Assembly: GCA_047967505.1 (NCBI GenBank)
Contig: CM106539.1
DNA: 64,000 nt
Source of the DNA: Dipteris shenzhenensis
Lineage: Eukaryota; Polypodiophyta; Polypodiopsida; Gleicheniales
Strand: one strand, 5' to 3'
Position 1 is the stretch's first letter, and every line of letters starts with the position of its first letter. The notes beneath the pieces are model-generated. The model was not told the DNA's origin. It did not search any database and saw only the letters and a program-made list of their open reading frames with translations. The position numbers were made by a program, and so were the translations under genes. Positions 23,401 to 34,765 of the stretch are shown one piece after another.

Positions 23401-24236
23401 GTGCGGAATTTTACATTTCTGGCCTGAAGAACCATCGAGTTTTTTGGTAAAGAAAATGACGAAGTGCTGGACCCAGTCTTGTTTTAGCTTCCTACTCAGC
23501 AAAACAAATGTGCGGAGTGGAAGGGAGCATTCCTTGCCATACTTTATTCCCAGGATTGTGGATAGAAATTGTGCTGCTTCCTAGAGGCGATGGTCAAGGA
23601 TTGTGCGAAGCAATATGCCATCTCTATGGATCAGGGTACCCCTGGTGAGGAGAGACTGTACTTCGATAAACTTTGCATCAGTAGACCGTTTAGGGTATTT
23701 GCCACCTTGTTTTGGCAGTGAGAAAGCCCTTTGAGAATGACTGTACTGTCGAGGATAATGTTCAGTGGGCTCTGCTGTACAGTGATTGTATCATACTTGC
23801 CATCCTTTGCATTGCTGGAGTAGTAAGAATGGAGAAAGTCCTTGATGTAGGTGGTCATGATAGGACTATCCTCCAAGGATTTGAGGCTCTCATGCAAACT
23901 GCCTAGACCCCATTGCTCTAAGTAAGATGTTGCTTCCTGGGAAAGAGCATAAGTCGATGTGGGTGTCCAGACAAGTTCCAGTGATTGGGCCTTGTTAACG
24001 GTTGTGTAGGCTAGTTGTGACTGGGGTGGCATTTGTTCTGCTTGGTCATGCAATGAATCTTCTTCGGAGCTATCGCTTTGGACCACGAATTCCTGTGGTC
24101 TCCGTGGTTGAGAGGATGTAGATGGCTGCGAACTCTGGAGGGGGTCCTGTGGTTGAGGCGGTGGGCTCTTTCTACACATCCTCTTTAGTGGCGGCATCTT
24201 TTCTGAACCTGTATCCATGTACATGTAGTGTACCAT
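20489..24236 (-). pseudogene. Long 3' ORF of a Ty3-like element (coiled coil), frameshifted
   Basis: Successive minus-strand frames read as one protein: MPPLKRM...Pro/Ser/Gln-rich start (24190-24050), a segment with LLRTILDHR, EAAQFLSTILGIKYG and LKQDWVQHFVIFFTKKL (about 23610-23420), a Pro-rich linker, then a coiled coil of about 200 residues (22900-22200; Glu/Gln/Ala-rich, LERQTASEIEDQF, KLKEAYTTIYHQYKEKM). After this come TINWERSIGNKTL and, near the end, WHRSKLFDVIFLKEYL and INWPMIEPYSSVEWNI. Stops at 22486-22488 (GAG CTC TAG) and between 20849 and 20824 break it, and the frame changes near 23620. It lies after the integrase end and before the LTR, the place of extra 3' ORFs in some plant Ty3 elements. 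I do not recognise the protein; it may be structural. Confidence 0.5.
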
Positions 24237-24562
24237 TGATCATTAGATTGATTGGCATGCCAGTATGACCTTTCTGTGTGTGTGTGGGAGAGAGATCTTT
24301 TTTTTATACATCCTTTGAGAGTGTGGAATGAAAGTGTGTGGTACAATTATTCATGCAATTATCTATGTGTCTAAGCGAAAGCGCGTGAGTGCACGTGACC
24401 TAGTAGCTAAGTAGGGACTAACTATATGCTTTTTTTGCTGGGATTTTCATAGGGCAGCTAGAACTCATTCATCACCTCTGAGCTCTAGGTAAAATCGATT
24501 GATGCTACCTATATGTGCGAAGACGTACATATGTAAGTGAGTGCTCATGATACAATCTAATC

Positions 24563-24907
24563 CTAACTAAGGAAGACTTGTTTTCCCAAATCTTCATTTT
24601 TGTCGAGGATGGCTTGCGTGTTGATGTAGCAGCGCTTCAGTCGGCTCCCGTTTATTGTTGTGTTGAATTGGACTCCATCTAGTGTTTCAAGTAGCACAGC
24701 TCCGATGGGATTCATCTTTCGTACTCGATAGGGTCCTTGACCTAGATACTTTAGTTTTCCCTTGTGTACTTTGGCATTGTATAATAGGACTACGTCGCCT
24801 TCCTTGATGTCTTTAGCTTTCAGATTCCTGTCAAACCATGCCTTTCTTCTGCGTTTTTCTGTTGTCATGGCATGATAGGCAACTAGTCTTGTCTCGAGGG
24901 TTTCCAT
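24563..24907 (-). pseudogene. Ty3/gypsy integrase C-terminal fragment
   Basis: The 114-residue frame has RRKAWFDRNLKAKDIKEGD, VLLYNAKVHKGKLKYLGQGPY and INGSRLKRCY, the usual C-terminal end of plant Ty3 polyproteins after the integrase core (DRNLK..F..GD.VLL......KGKL...W.GPY). Protease, RT, RNase H and the integrase core are missing, so the element is truncated at its 5' side near 24950. Confidence 0.8.
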
Positions 24908-24949
24908 TTTTCGAGCAGAAATCCCCGAGCGGCGAGCGGCATGTCAGAG

Positions 24950-25429
24950 AATATGGCCAAAAACATTGTTCTTGGACCTAAATGTAGTACATCACGTCAC
25001 CAATATTATTCCAAGGAATATGTATATTTAGTATTTAATTATTCAATGTGAGGGAGACTCTAATCGTAATATGTTTAAAACACATGTACCAAACCCAACA
25101 ATATTACAAGATAACAAAAATATCAAAGAACCAACAGTTAAAAATGTCAGGGAATCTTTCATTATTATATGTTTAAAACACATATACCAAACCGAGCTAT
25201 ATTATAAAATGACAAAACGGTCAAAAATTACGCCATGTAGACACTAACTCACTTGCACCATTCACATAGTGACAATTTGAGGTGTAGCAAAACTATAGCA
25301 GAGCAAAAGACCCATGCAAACATGTCATGACCACAAAGAGTACACAAAACCACAATGTGGTGAGCAGTGCCTCGACACAAAATGTTTTCTATCCATAGAA
25401 GACTATAGTAGTAGGTACGTATGTCCACA
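24950..25429. other. Spacer between Ty3 fragment and MULE
   Basis: AT-rich. ATATGTTTAAAACACAT(G/A)TACC occurs twice (about 25068 and 25168) in a duplicated unit of about 100 bp. No gene seen. Confidence 0.5.
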
Positions 25430-28400
25430 TCACGGGATTCTTGAAAGTGCATTGTAAAGCTCTTGTTTTGTCATTGATGCTTGGTGGACCTCTTTGTGAT
25501 TTTCTACATCTAGACCCAAGTACTGCAATAGTATGTAGTAAATGTGCTTGCAAGGAATGTAACGATCCAATCTTCCAGACCTAAATAGGAAGTCTTCGCA
25601 AGTGCAAGATGTAAAAACAGATATGGTCACTGTATATTGAAGCCCCCTCATGCGAGACCCAGTTGTACCAACAATAAACTCCACGTGCTCCTTAGGCTCC
25701 ACCTCATTCACATGAAGCACCTCACATTCCATAGCCCTTGCTGAATCCATCCTTGCCTGCATATCTTTACTTATTTTTTTTCTAAAGACAACTCTTTGGC
25801 CCTCTCGAAATTCAGGCCTCGCTTGATTCTCCAAACGTTTTTTATGGCCCTGCTCAAATTTCCTTAACCCTTTTTGAAGTGGTTCTTCCAGAACAAATCC
25901 TCCTTCCATAAGAATATGCAACTCTTCCAAGCTGATATTAGTTCCTTCAGCAACCTTTCACTTTGCTGGCACTGGTTCTTGCAACGCCTCAATTGCTGTT
26001 GTTGGATTCCAAGAGTGGTCCACGCTATCCCCATAGAACCAGATCATTTGTAACTTTACACCTATCGGTGTTCTAATCCTCCCAAAAAATGAAGGTGCAG
26101 GGACTCCCAAAGCTCCTTTTCTTCCCTTTGAGTCAATTAACTTGTTACACTTCCCCCCCCTTCGATGTAGATACCCTTGGCAGCGGACTTGACTCCCTGC
26201 CTGTGTATGTCGAATCGCCCGCTTTGTCTGATGTATTTGCACCTCTACCATACCTTGTTCACAACCATCAAGATTGTCATTGTCAATCACAATTGAACCT
26301 GAATGTCTTCTTCTTGGCACTGGTGTGCTAACTGTTTGATACTTAGGTCTGTGGGAGTCATCTTTATGGATTGCAGAGGACATGGATTTTGGTCTTTTCT
26401 TCCGTACTGTTCTAATATCTCCAAGGTTAATCCCATCTTCGTGTGCCACTCCAAGTTTTGTAGCTACATCATTTGTAAGGTCAATGAAATTTCTTTTCGA
26501 ATAGGATTTTTTACTCCACAATGATTCTCTTCTTCTCAGTTTTTGCACTGTCGGACCTTCACCAATATGTTTGCCTCTCATGTAGGATCCTTATTTACTA
26601 CTTTGCAAGATCGCTACAGTCATGTCAGTGATGCATGCATCATACAACGACACATACTTGACGCCATTGTTTGTGCTCAACCAACTACCATGGATTGATT
26701 CAGACAGGTTAGTCCTAGGAACAAGGTAACGTTCTTCACCTTCCATCTCCTACACAAGAATAAGAAATCAACTTTGGTAAGGAGGAAGCAGTGATGCAAG
26801 ATTTCAATGGATTAACAATGTTAAAATTTTCAAGTCACTCACGTTCAAAATGTATTCTCCCCAGTGGTAAACTCTTGAGTGCCACCACATGAGCCATGTC
26901 TGAATAAAGTGGATGTTGCCCTCAATTGCATGACCATTTTCAAGCCATTCACACAATGATTTGAATGCATGCATGGCAGCCTCCTTGGTTGGAGAATTCT
27001 TCCATTGTCTACATCTCATCTTGAACTCCTCTTGGTCATGAGGTGGGATGCATTTTGTAGCATGCTTATGAAGATTATCCTCCCAATGCCACAAACAAGT
27101 GCGCTCCTTTCCCATCATCACATTCTCTGGGCCCCCATTAAAGACAATCCTAACAGCCCTGCAATTTGCCTGAGCTTCATCCCCCATGAAACCATGAAAT
27201 TGTGCTTTATGAAAACCCTCTTTCTCCATGACTTGGTTCAACAATTCCCAAAAAATCACCTGACTCTCTATGTCCTCACCTTTGAAATCCCCAATGGCTA
27301 TTGTTTGGAGTTCTTGAAGATGAGGGTTGTAAACATGGCAAGCCATGGTTGACCAACCTCGAATCCTCTTCACATGATCAAAGCAAACCCAGCACTGCCC
27401 AAGCTCTCCATTGGGTCGCATCTTGTTGACTAGGTCCACACCAGAACCAGGACCTTTTGTAGACATCTTGAAAATGTGGCATCTATTGAAGGATGAAAAA
27501 GATAACTGTCCTGGGAAAACAATACTTTGGATGTATTCGTATCTACTCCTTGACTTCAATTCCAAAATACTATCAAGGCTTTGTTCACCTCCACCCTTTT
27601 GTTCATCCACATCCTTCTTCCATCTAGACACCCTACACACATGCAAAAATCTAAACTCGTTAAAATCAAAGGTAGGAACTGTGCATTCAAGAAGAAGACT
27701 GATGAAAAAGTACTGAACACCTTACCTCTTATTGTCAAGCACCAGTTCAGTGTCAGTCAAAGGATTGGATTGATCATTGTTTGGAATGATAGCTTCCAAC
27801 ACCATCTCTTCTGCCACCATTTTTTGCAAAGCCTTAGGCCTAGAAGGATGCTTACTTTCCACCATTTTAGAAACCTTTCCTTTCAACTCATCCAATTCAC
27901 TCCTAGATGATCCCTCTGCCACCACATGCATATGAAAACCAATGTGAATCGCACATGTACTCACTGGATGCTCCATGGTGTCTCTTGGAAGACATATGTA
28001 CAATTTGCAAGGACACCTGGCAATGCAAAGTGGACTAGTCTTGCAATGATAGCATTTGAGAGTACCACCTGTGACTTGGTGGATCTTTGGAATCTTTGTT
28101 AATCATCCCTTCCAATGACTCTCATTTCTAACACCTGATCTCAGAAAGAAAGGACATATCTTACTATCACATTGCAATCGACCTGCACATTTCCTTAATC
28201 TAACTATCCCATTGAAGCTAGCAATATTTGTTGTAACATCCTCACTCCAGACATGACTATCAAACTTGTTTTCCAATCCTACTGTCTTTTGCTCCTGGAA
28301 TGTTGGAGGCAGCTCGAACAGAATATTTCCATCATATGACTTAGGTAGCTCCTTGACAAATTTAATTGAAGAGACCATTTGGAAAGAAATAAAAAGAGAA

Positions 28401-28762
28401 TTAGAAGGTGGCAATTTACGTAACAAGTCAACGACACTATGGAATGGCTTATCTTTGTCTCTTTCTGTTGAAGGCAATCTATCCCCAGTCACAATGAACT
28501 TATTTCCGAATTGAATGTCCAAGGTATATTCCCTCCCATCTCCTCTCATTGCAAATGGCACTTCAAACACAACCTCTTGCTGTGACACATCCATACACTG
28601 GTGAATCCTAATGGTAGAAGAAATCAAACTAAAGACCGAAACTATTTCATTCTCCTCAAGCATGCACACACCATTTTGAGCAACCTTTTGTAGTAACAAA
28701 ACACCATTCTCATCATGAAGCAAAGCACTACTCTCCATTTCCATAAGAAAGATTTCGAACAA
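25430..28762 (-). pseudogene. MULE-like transposase gene with zinc-binding N-terminus and SWIM finger, three stops
   Basis: Exons on the minus strand: 28762-27726, 27632-26843 and 26749-25430. Both introns (93 bp each) are GT-AG and phase-consistent. The N-terminal part has a Cys/His-rich cluster (KCAGRLQCDSKICPF, then LKCYHCKTSPLCIARCPCK, then CAIHIGFHMH), plausibly a WRKY/GCM1-type zinc domain as described for MULE transposases. The core has DFKGEDIESQVIFWELL, HGFMGDEAQANCRAVR and RTCLWHWEDNLHKH, then VPRTNLSESIHGSW and LYDACITDM. The SWIM motif CTCEDF...CKHIYYIL ends it. Stops: TGA at 28103-28105, TAA just before 26581 and TGA at 25958, all in frame. Terminal inverted repeats were not found. 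Confidence 0.75.
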
Positions 28763-29908
28763 GGATAAATGCTTTTTCTTTTATAGAAGAAGCTTCAAAA
28801 TCTGTGAAAGCAATTGTTGTAGACTGTAGAAGTCAGGAAGTATCTACCGCCCGATGCCCCATAAATAATGCCGAAAAAGGAAGGGAAAGTTTTTGAAAGT
28901 GGAGATACCTCACATGCCAGGGAAGTTCAATGGTGCCAAAGCAAAAGAACAAGAATGACCGTAGCTCACAAAAGTAAGTGGTCGAGGTAGTATTGAACGT
29001 GAAACAACACCTCAAATGCTATGTGGAGGCAGGTGCAAACAGAGCTATGAAACTTGGAGGCAAGTGCTAGAGTAGTGATTCAGTATGATGACAATTCTTA
29101 AATTGCATGGCACTCATGAAAGGTGTTGGTATAGTTATAAATGCCATGAAAGGTGGTGGAGTAGTGAAAGGTGGTGGAGTAGTGATATAGTAATGCGATC
29201 TTGAAAAGTGTGTGCCACCAATGAAAGGATGGGATATACTTTTACATGCATGTATTCTTCTAAATTTTAAGGGGGTGATTGAAAAACATATTATAATGCA
29301 TGTTTTGCAAAAGATAGATGACAATGTGAAAGATTGATCACATACATCTACATAACTACTAAGGAATATTTAGCTAATGATGTAGAAAATGTTATTTTTT
29401 AAATCTATCAACTTTGCATTTAAATAAAATTGACTCAAAACTTAGTGTATGGCTTGCATTGTTTTTGTTTAAATATTATATTTTGATATCATAAATGTTT
29501 TATTTCAAATTATGAAAAAAAAATATGAAATTCATTTGCATTGATAATTAATCCAAGACAATTATAAAATTTGGTATAAATCATTTTTCAGAGTGAGAAA
29601 GATAACGTTCCAATCATGCATGTGACTACAATGTCCATGCTCAAGCAGTGGATTTGAAACCATCAACCTCGAGAAACTCCCATTTTTGTACATATGATGG
29701 AGTGGACATGCATTTACTCGACCTCTACCAGTCGATATCGTCACTCCAAAGCTACGATAAGTGGTCTTCTACTGCAGCAAACGGTCTCTAAGCGCACCTC
29801 TGCACTCTCATCAAACTCTAGCCATCCATTTTATGAGCGAAATTAGCTGTGTCCAAGATGTTTGCACTATCCACAAAACAGCGTTGAAGACCGTATTAGA
29901 TAATTCGA
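28763..29908. other. Spacer, 5' flank of the MULE gene
   Basis: Contains a short tandem GTAGTGAAAGGTGGTGGA (about 29140-29180). No coding frame with protein-like composition is seen, and no terminal inverted repeat. Confidence 0.45.
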
Positions 29909-30613
29909 GAAAAACCCAATTCCCAGAATGGCAGTTTTGGAAGAAATTGTAGCTCCCCTCAATGAAAAAATAGGAGAAATATGTGAAAATAGACTAGATA
30001 GCCATTCATGAAGTGTGAAATATCAACTACATTCTCAAATAATAAATAGAATATCAGTGTCTAAACTACGTTATCATCAAAAAAATAATAAACTTTGAAA
30101 CCCATTTGAAATAGATTCATCTCATGAGCCATAGTGATGTTCAAAAACACCTTCATAATAGCGAGTCTCTGGAATTTCCATTGATATTGAGACTCGCTTT
30201 TGTTGTGAGCATTCTCATTTGAAAATCTCCAAAACACCGTTTAAAAAATGTAGAGTGTAATTAATAACCATGAGTATTGCAATGAAAACGCACAAGCTCT
30301 TTAACTTAGTAAGATATGTAGTTGATGGAAAATCAAGATATGTAGTTGAGGAGAATGAATGCAAGATATGTAGTTGATGGAAAATCAATGGGCAATGACA
30401 AGCATTTGATGTAATTTATGTGGCAATGACAATCATTTATTGTGCACTTTCAATGTTTGGACTGACTAGCATTATTGTAAAATGATAACTTTACATGTCA
30501 TGTTGATTACTCATTGCAAAGTAAAAGAGTACACTTTAGGATGAAAACATAACAACTTGTTGATACACCATTGAAATCCCTGAAATAAATCATGATTCCA
30601 AAGAAACTCTCAA
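29909..30613 (+). repeat. 700-bp direct repeat, copy 1
   Basis: Starts GAAAAACCCAATTCCCAGA and ends AAAGAAACTCTCAA. It is repeated nearly base for base at 31997-32692, about 2.09 kb away and in the same orientation. It differs by scattered substitutions and a 9-bp insertion (about 30545). It lacks TG...CA ends, so it is probably not an LTR. Confidence 0.85.
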
Positions 30614-31996
30614 CCACTAGCGGAGAATGGCAATAGGATAATGGCAAAAGTGTCAATGCACATGTGAGTTTAGGATTCCTTGTGCATGTTTTCAGGTCAT
30701 GGTATGAGATTGGCACCACTACCATTCTCCACTGGTGGCATTCTCCACAGAGACATGTGAGTTTAGGCTTCTCAATGACATTTCTTAGAGCCTAATAAGA
30801 GATTGGCACCACTGCCATTCTTCACTTGTACAAATGTTTACCCTACTATTCTAGGAGGGGTATTCCAGTGATCATAGGAGAGTGGTGTCCGATTCCAATC
30901 CACATGTGAGTTTGATGATCTCAGAGATTGACATAATTCCATATGATCTCTACACAGTGGAGACAGTGATCACTACATAAAAGAATGCACATGTGAGTTT
31001 AGGATTCCTTGTGCACCACTGCCATTCTCCACTGGTGGCATTCTATAATGGCAAAACTGCCAATCCACATGTGAGATTATGATTCCTTGTGCATGTTTTC
31101 AAGTCATGGTATGAGATTGGCACCACTACCATTCTCCACTGTTGGCATTCTCCACAGAGATTAACACAATTCCATATGATCTCTACACAGCGGAGACAGT
31201 GACCACTACATAGAAGAATGCACATGTGAGTTTAGGCTTCTCAATGCCATTTCTTAGGACCTAATAAGAGATTGGCACCACTACCATTCTCTTGTACAAA
31301 TGTTTACCCTACTATTCTAGGAGGGGTATTCCAATGATCATAGGAGAGTGGTGTCTGATTCCAATCCACATGTGAGTCTGATGATCTCAGTATCATTATG
31401 TAGGTGCCACCATGAGTTTGGCATCACTGCCATTCTCCACTAGTGGTTTTCTAGACAAACTAAACCTATAGATTGAAATTCCAAGGCCTAATAAGAGATT
31501 GACACAATTCCATATGATCTCTACACAGCGGAGACAGTGATCACTACATAGAAGAATGAGCATGTGAGTTTAGGCTTCTCAATGCCATTTCTTAGGGCCT
31601 AATAAGAGATTGGCACCACTGCCATTCTCCACTTGTACAAATGTTCACCCTACTATTCTAGGAGGGGTATTCCAATGATCATAGGAGAGTGGTGTCCGAT
31701 TCCAATCCACATGTGAGTTTGATGAACTCAGAGATTGACACAATTCCATATGATCTCTATCAGCGGAGACAGTGATCTCTACATAGAAGAATGCACATGT
31801 GAGTTTAGGATTCCTTGTGCATGTTTGCAGGTCATGTTATGAGATTGGCACCACTACCATTCTCCACTGGTGGCATTCTCCACAGAGATTGACACAATTC
31901 CATATGATCTCTACACAGCGGAGACAGTGATCACTACATAGAAGAATGAGCATGTGAGTTTAGGCTTCTCAATGCCATTTCCAATTCCCAATTTGG
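30614..31996 (+). repeat. Tandem array with units of about 330-465 bp rich in (G)GCACCACTGCCATTCTCC
   Basis: Repeating phrases in fixed order: CACATGTGAGTTTAGG-TTC, GAGATTGGCACCACT-CCATTC, CTATTCTAGGAGGGGTATTCC (about 30850, 31314 and 31657) and CTCTACACAGCGGAGACAGTG. At least three to four irregular units. Related units recur at 38940-39238 on the other side of the coding block. Confidence 0.85.
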
Positions 31997-32692
31997 GAAA
32001 AACCCAATTCCCAGAAGGGCAGTTTTGGAAGAAATTATAGCTCCCCTCAATGAAAAAACAGGAGAAATATGTGAAAATAGACTAGATAGCCATTCATGAA
32101 GTGTGAAATATCAACTACATTCTCAAATAATAAATAGAATATTAGTGTGTAAAGTACGTTATCATCAAAAAAATAATAAACTTTGAAACCCATTTGAGCT
32201 AGATTCATCTCGTGAGCCATAGTGATGTTCAAAAACACCTTCATAATAGCGAGTCTCTGGAATTTCCATTGATATTGAGACTCGCTTTTGTTGTGAGCAT
32301 TCTCATTTGAAAATCTCCAAAACACCGTTTAAAAAATGTAGAGTGTAATTAATAACCATGAGTATTGCAATGAAAATGCACAGGCTCTTTAACTTAGTAA
32401 AATATGTAGTTGATGGAAAATCAAGATATGTAGTTGAGGAGAATGAATGCAAGATATGTAGTTGATGGAAAATCAATGGGCAATGACAAGCATTTGATGT
32501 AATTTAGGTGGCAATGACAATCATTTATTGTGCACTTTCAATGTTTGGACTGACTAGCATTATTGTAAAACGATAACTTTACATGTCATGTTGATTACTC
32601 ATTGCAAAGTAAAAAAGTACACTTTAGGATGAACTTGTTGATACACCATTGAAATCCCTGAAATAAATCATGATTCCAAAGAAACTCTCAAT
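31997..32692 (+). repeat. 700-bp direct repeat, copy 2
   Basis: Second copy of the 29909-30613 repeat; it ends about 190 bp from the SET-domain gene. See copy 1 for the comparison. Confidence 0.85.
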
Positions 32693-32883
32693 TTCTAGCC
32701 CCAAAGAGAATGGCACCGGAAAGAATGGCATGAGAGACACTCCTTCAAAATACATTATGAATGTAGTTATGAACATGTTTGCATGTTATTCACACACAAC
32801 AATTATGCACCAATTTACATAGTTGGCAAGAAAGTAGTAATTCCCATAAGTAATGATTGTATAAAGAAATACAATGTTGTTAT

Positions 32884-33430
32884 TCAAAACTCATAGTCTG
32901 CAAATAGCTCCTCTCCTGCATGTATATCATCTATGGATTCAATACAAATGTGACCATATTCTGCAATATCTATGTTCATCATGGGGTCATACCAAGGTGG
33001 AACATCAGGGGAAAATACATAACAAACATTTGGCTTTACATTGGTATTTCTATTGTTGTTAATAAATCCTGCCACATTGCCATATTGAACATCACCAACA
33101 ATATGCACCATATCCTTCATAGGGACAGTAGGGTCCTCTTGGATAGAGTACTTCTTTAGCCTTGGATGAACTCTACATAATTCCTTCCAGTCTCTGTGGG
33201 AGTACTTGTCACCTCCATAATGGAGAATAGTAGTCCCTCTCTTGATGGAGCCATGCACAAACAAGCCCAAGCCAGCACCTATAATGGTTGACTCATGCAC
33301 CTCGAAAGCCACATTTTTTATCCAGAACACTTCGTTGATAGGGACAGGTAACTTTGATGGTCCAAATGGATCTCGTTCTGGTATGTACCTACTCAAGCTT
33401 GATTTGAACATATATCTATCTACATCACAA
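32884..33430 (-). CDS. SET-domain protein (putative lysine methyltransferase), compact
   Basis: A 175-residue frame from ATG at 33411; an AG acceptor (TGATGTAG) just upstream suggests it is the last exon of a longer gene, with the frame open to the splice site. SET signatures are in order: STIIGAGLGLFVHGSIKRGT (residues 41-60, the GxG turn), HYGGD (64-68), GNVAGFINNNRNTNVKPN (111-128, in place of the usual N-x-x-R-F-x-N-H-S) and GEELFADYEF (167-175, the catalytic Tyr motif). The NHS motif is changed to NNN, which might affect SAM or pseudoknot geometry. No pre-SET or post-SET cysteines are seen, so the nearest types are stand-alone SET proteins. Its neighbour upstream on the same strand is the HAD phosphatase-like exon; a direct in-frame join could not be found. 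Confidence 0.75.
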
Positions 33431-33506
33431 AAGACAAATTCAATTAGCTACAACAACAGTTATATATATTGAGATAAAATCAAAAAACCCTTTGACATAT
33501 GTACCT

Positions 33507-34765
33507 TCATGAAAAATACGCATTCTGTAGTAGGTTTATGTAGCCCTTAGCAATGTATTTCTTGATATAGCGACCTTTGTACCCTAGGTCTATAGCCAAT
33601 TGAGAAACTTGCATAGCATTCATGCTAAAGAGTTGCGGAGCATTCCTTAAAAGTCTTATTTGGGATGCATTGAGTTTAGGCACCTGGCCATCACCACCAT
33701 GGGTTGCCCTACCACCTATATCCCTCTCTCTTAGTTGATCTGCAAGAGGAAGATTTCTTGTTTTATATTCCATTCTTGACCATGCATGATTTTCCTCCCT
33801 CCATTCATCAATTACTTTCTAGACAAGATTGAAATCCTTATGCCCCTCCATCACAGGTAATTGTCCATACCGATTTGTCTCAATCATGCTGCGCACATCT
33901 TTAGTCTCATCGAGTTGTAGTAAGTACGGCATCAACTCTCTCAGTAGAATATTATCATCCTTGTCTTGTACATCAAACGTTGAAGGAAATATGCAATTTG
34001 ATGGAGGGCTAATGCAAGCCTTGTATGGGGAGTCATCAACAAGGATTGTCCTTCTAGCATCACATCCAAATGCCTTTGAGATTTTTGCTAAGGGTTTGAA
34101 CATTGCCTCAACACCAACCTTGTCAGTCCTATTTATCCTCGTCTTACTGTAAGTGTAGCATCCTTGCTGAGACCATATAACAAAGAAAGGGAGGCTCTCA
34201 TTTGCATAATTTTGCAGCTTTCCTACCATATCAAGTACGTTCTGCTCCATCGCAGTTGACCAGATACCTACATTAAATCTTTGTAGCAAGATTTTAAGAA
34301 ATTCTATGCACCCAGGACGAACAACCATATAACTATTTTTGCCATGCATAATAGACGGATGTATTAGAGACTTGAATAGGCAGCGACTTAATGACAGGCC
34401 ATTCAAGTCTAATATGATTGTTAATCGTGGCATATCCAAAGAAATTGTATGTGGATATAGATCCAAATTCTCCTTGAAGTTGCTGGCTTCTGACTCATCC
34501 AAATTGTCAGGTGCTATGATTTCATACATGTTTGCAACAACAATAAGATTATCTAGTTTTGTCCCCAATGTTGAGACAGTACGTTCATCCATGTTCTCTT
34601 CTAAAAGTATAGGATTCGTGATATTCCTTGCAATTTTCTCCATTTTTTGGGTTATGTTTTCTTCTATACCTCCTGTATCCATCGCGTAATTGATAGTCCC
34701 CATTTTGGGTAGTATGTTGTCCTCTACATTTGATGTCTCCACGTCCTTCCATGCATCATTGGTCC
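33507..34765 (-). pseudogene. FCP1/SCP-type HAD phosphatase-like exon of locus B, one stop
   Basis: The exon opens after a TTCCACAG acceptor at 34765. HAD motifs: IILDLNGLSLS (Asp112 of the 34742 frame; the second Asp of DxDxT is Asn), VRPGCIEFLKILLQRFNVGIWST (motif II Thr/Ser at 162-163), a Lys-rich KPLAKI stretch (216-221) and TILVDDSP (233-239, motif IV). LDLNG is a known variant in plant FCP1-like proteins. TAG at 33819-33821 interrupts it (probably former CAG), after which the frame continues (KVIDEWREENHAWSR...QVSQLAIDLGYKGRYIKKYI) to a stop at 33507-33509. Members of the family remove phosphate from proteins such as the RNA polymerase II tail. The exon joins in phase to 35572, so it looks fused to the core. 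Confidence 0.7.

Noticed and set aside
29909-32692. The 700-bp direct repeats as LTRs of a short element
   Set aside because: No TG...CA ends, primer site or polypurine tract, and the interior is a tandem array.
33430-33507. Direct in-frame splice from the HAD exon to the SET exon
   Set aside because: The only good donor after the HAD frame (AAG|GTACAT) lies beyond a TGA in that frame, so the fusion is not shown.
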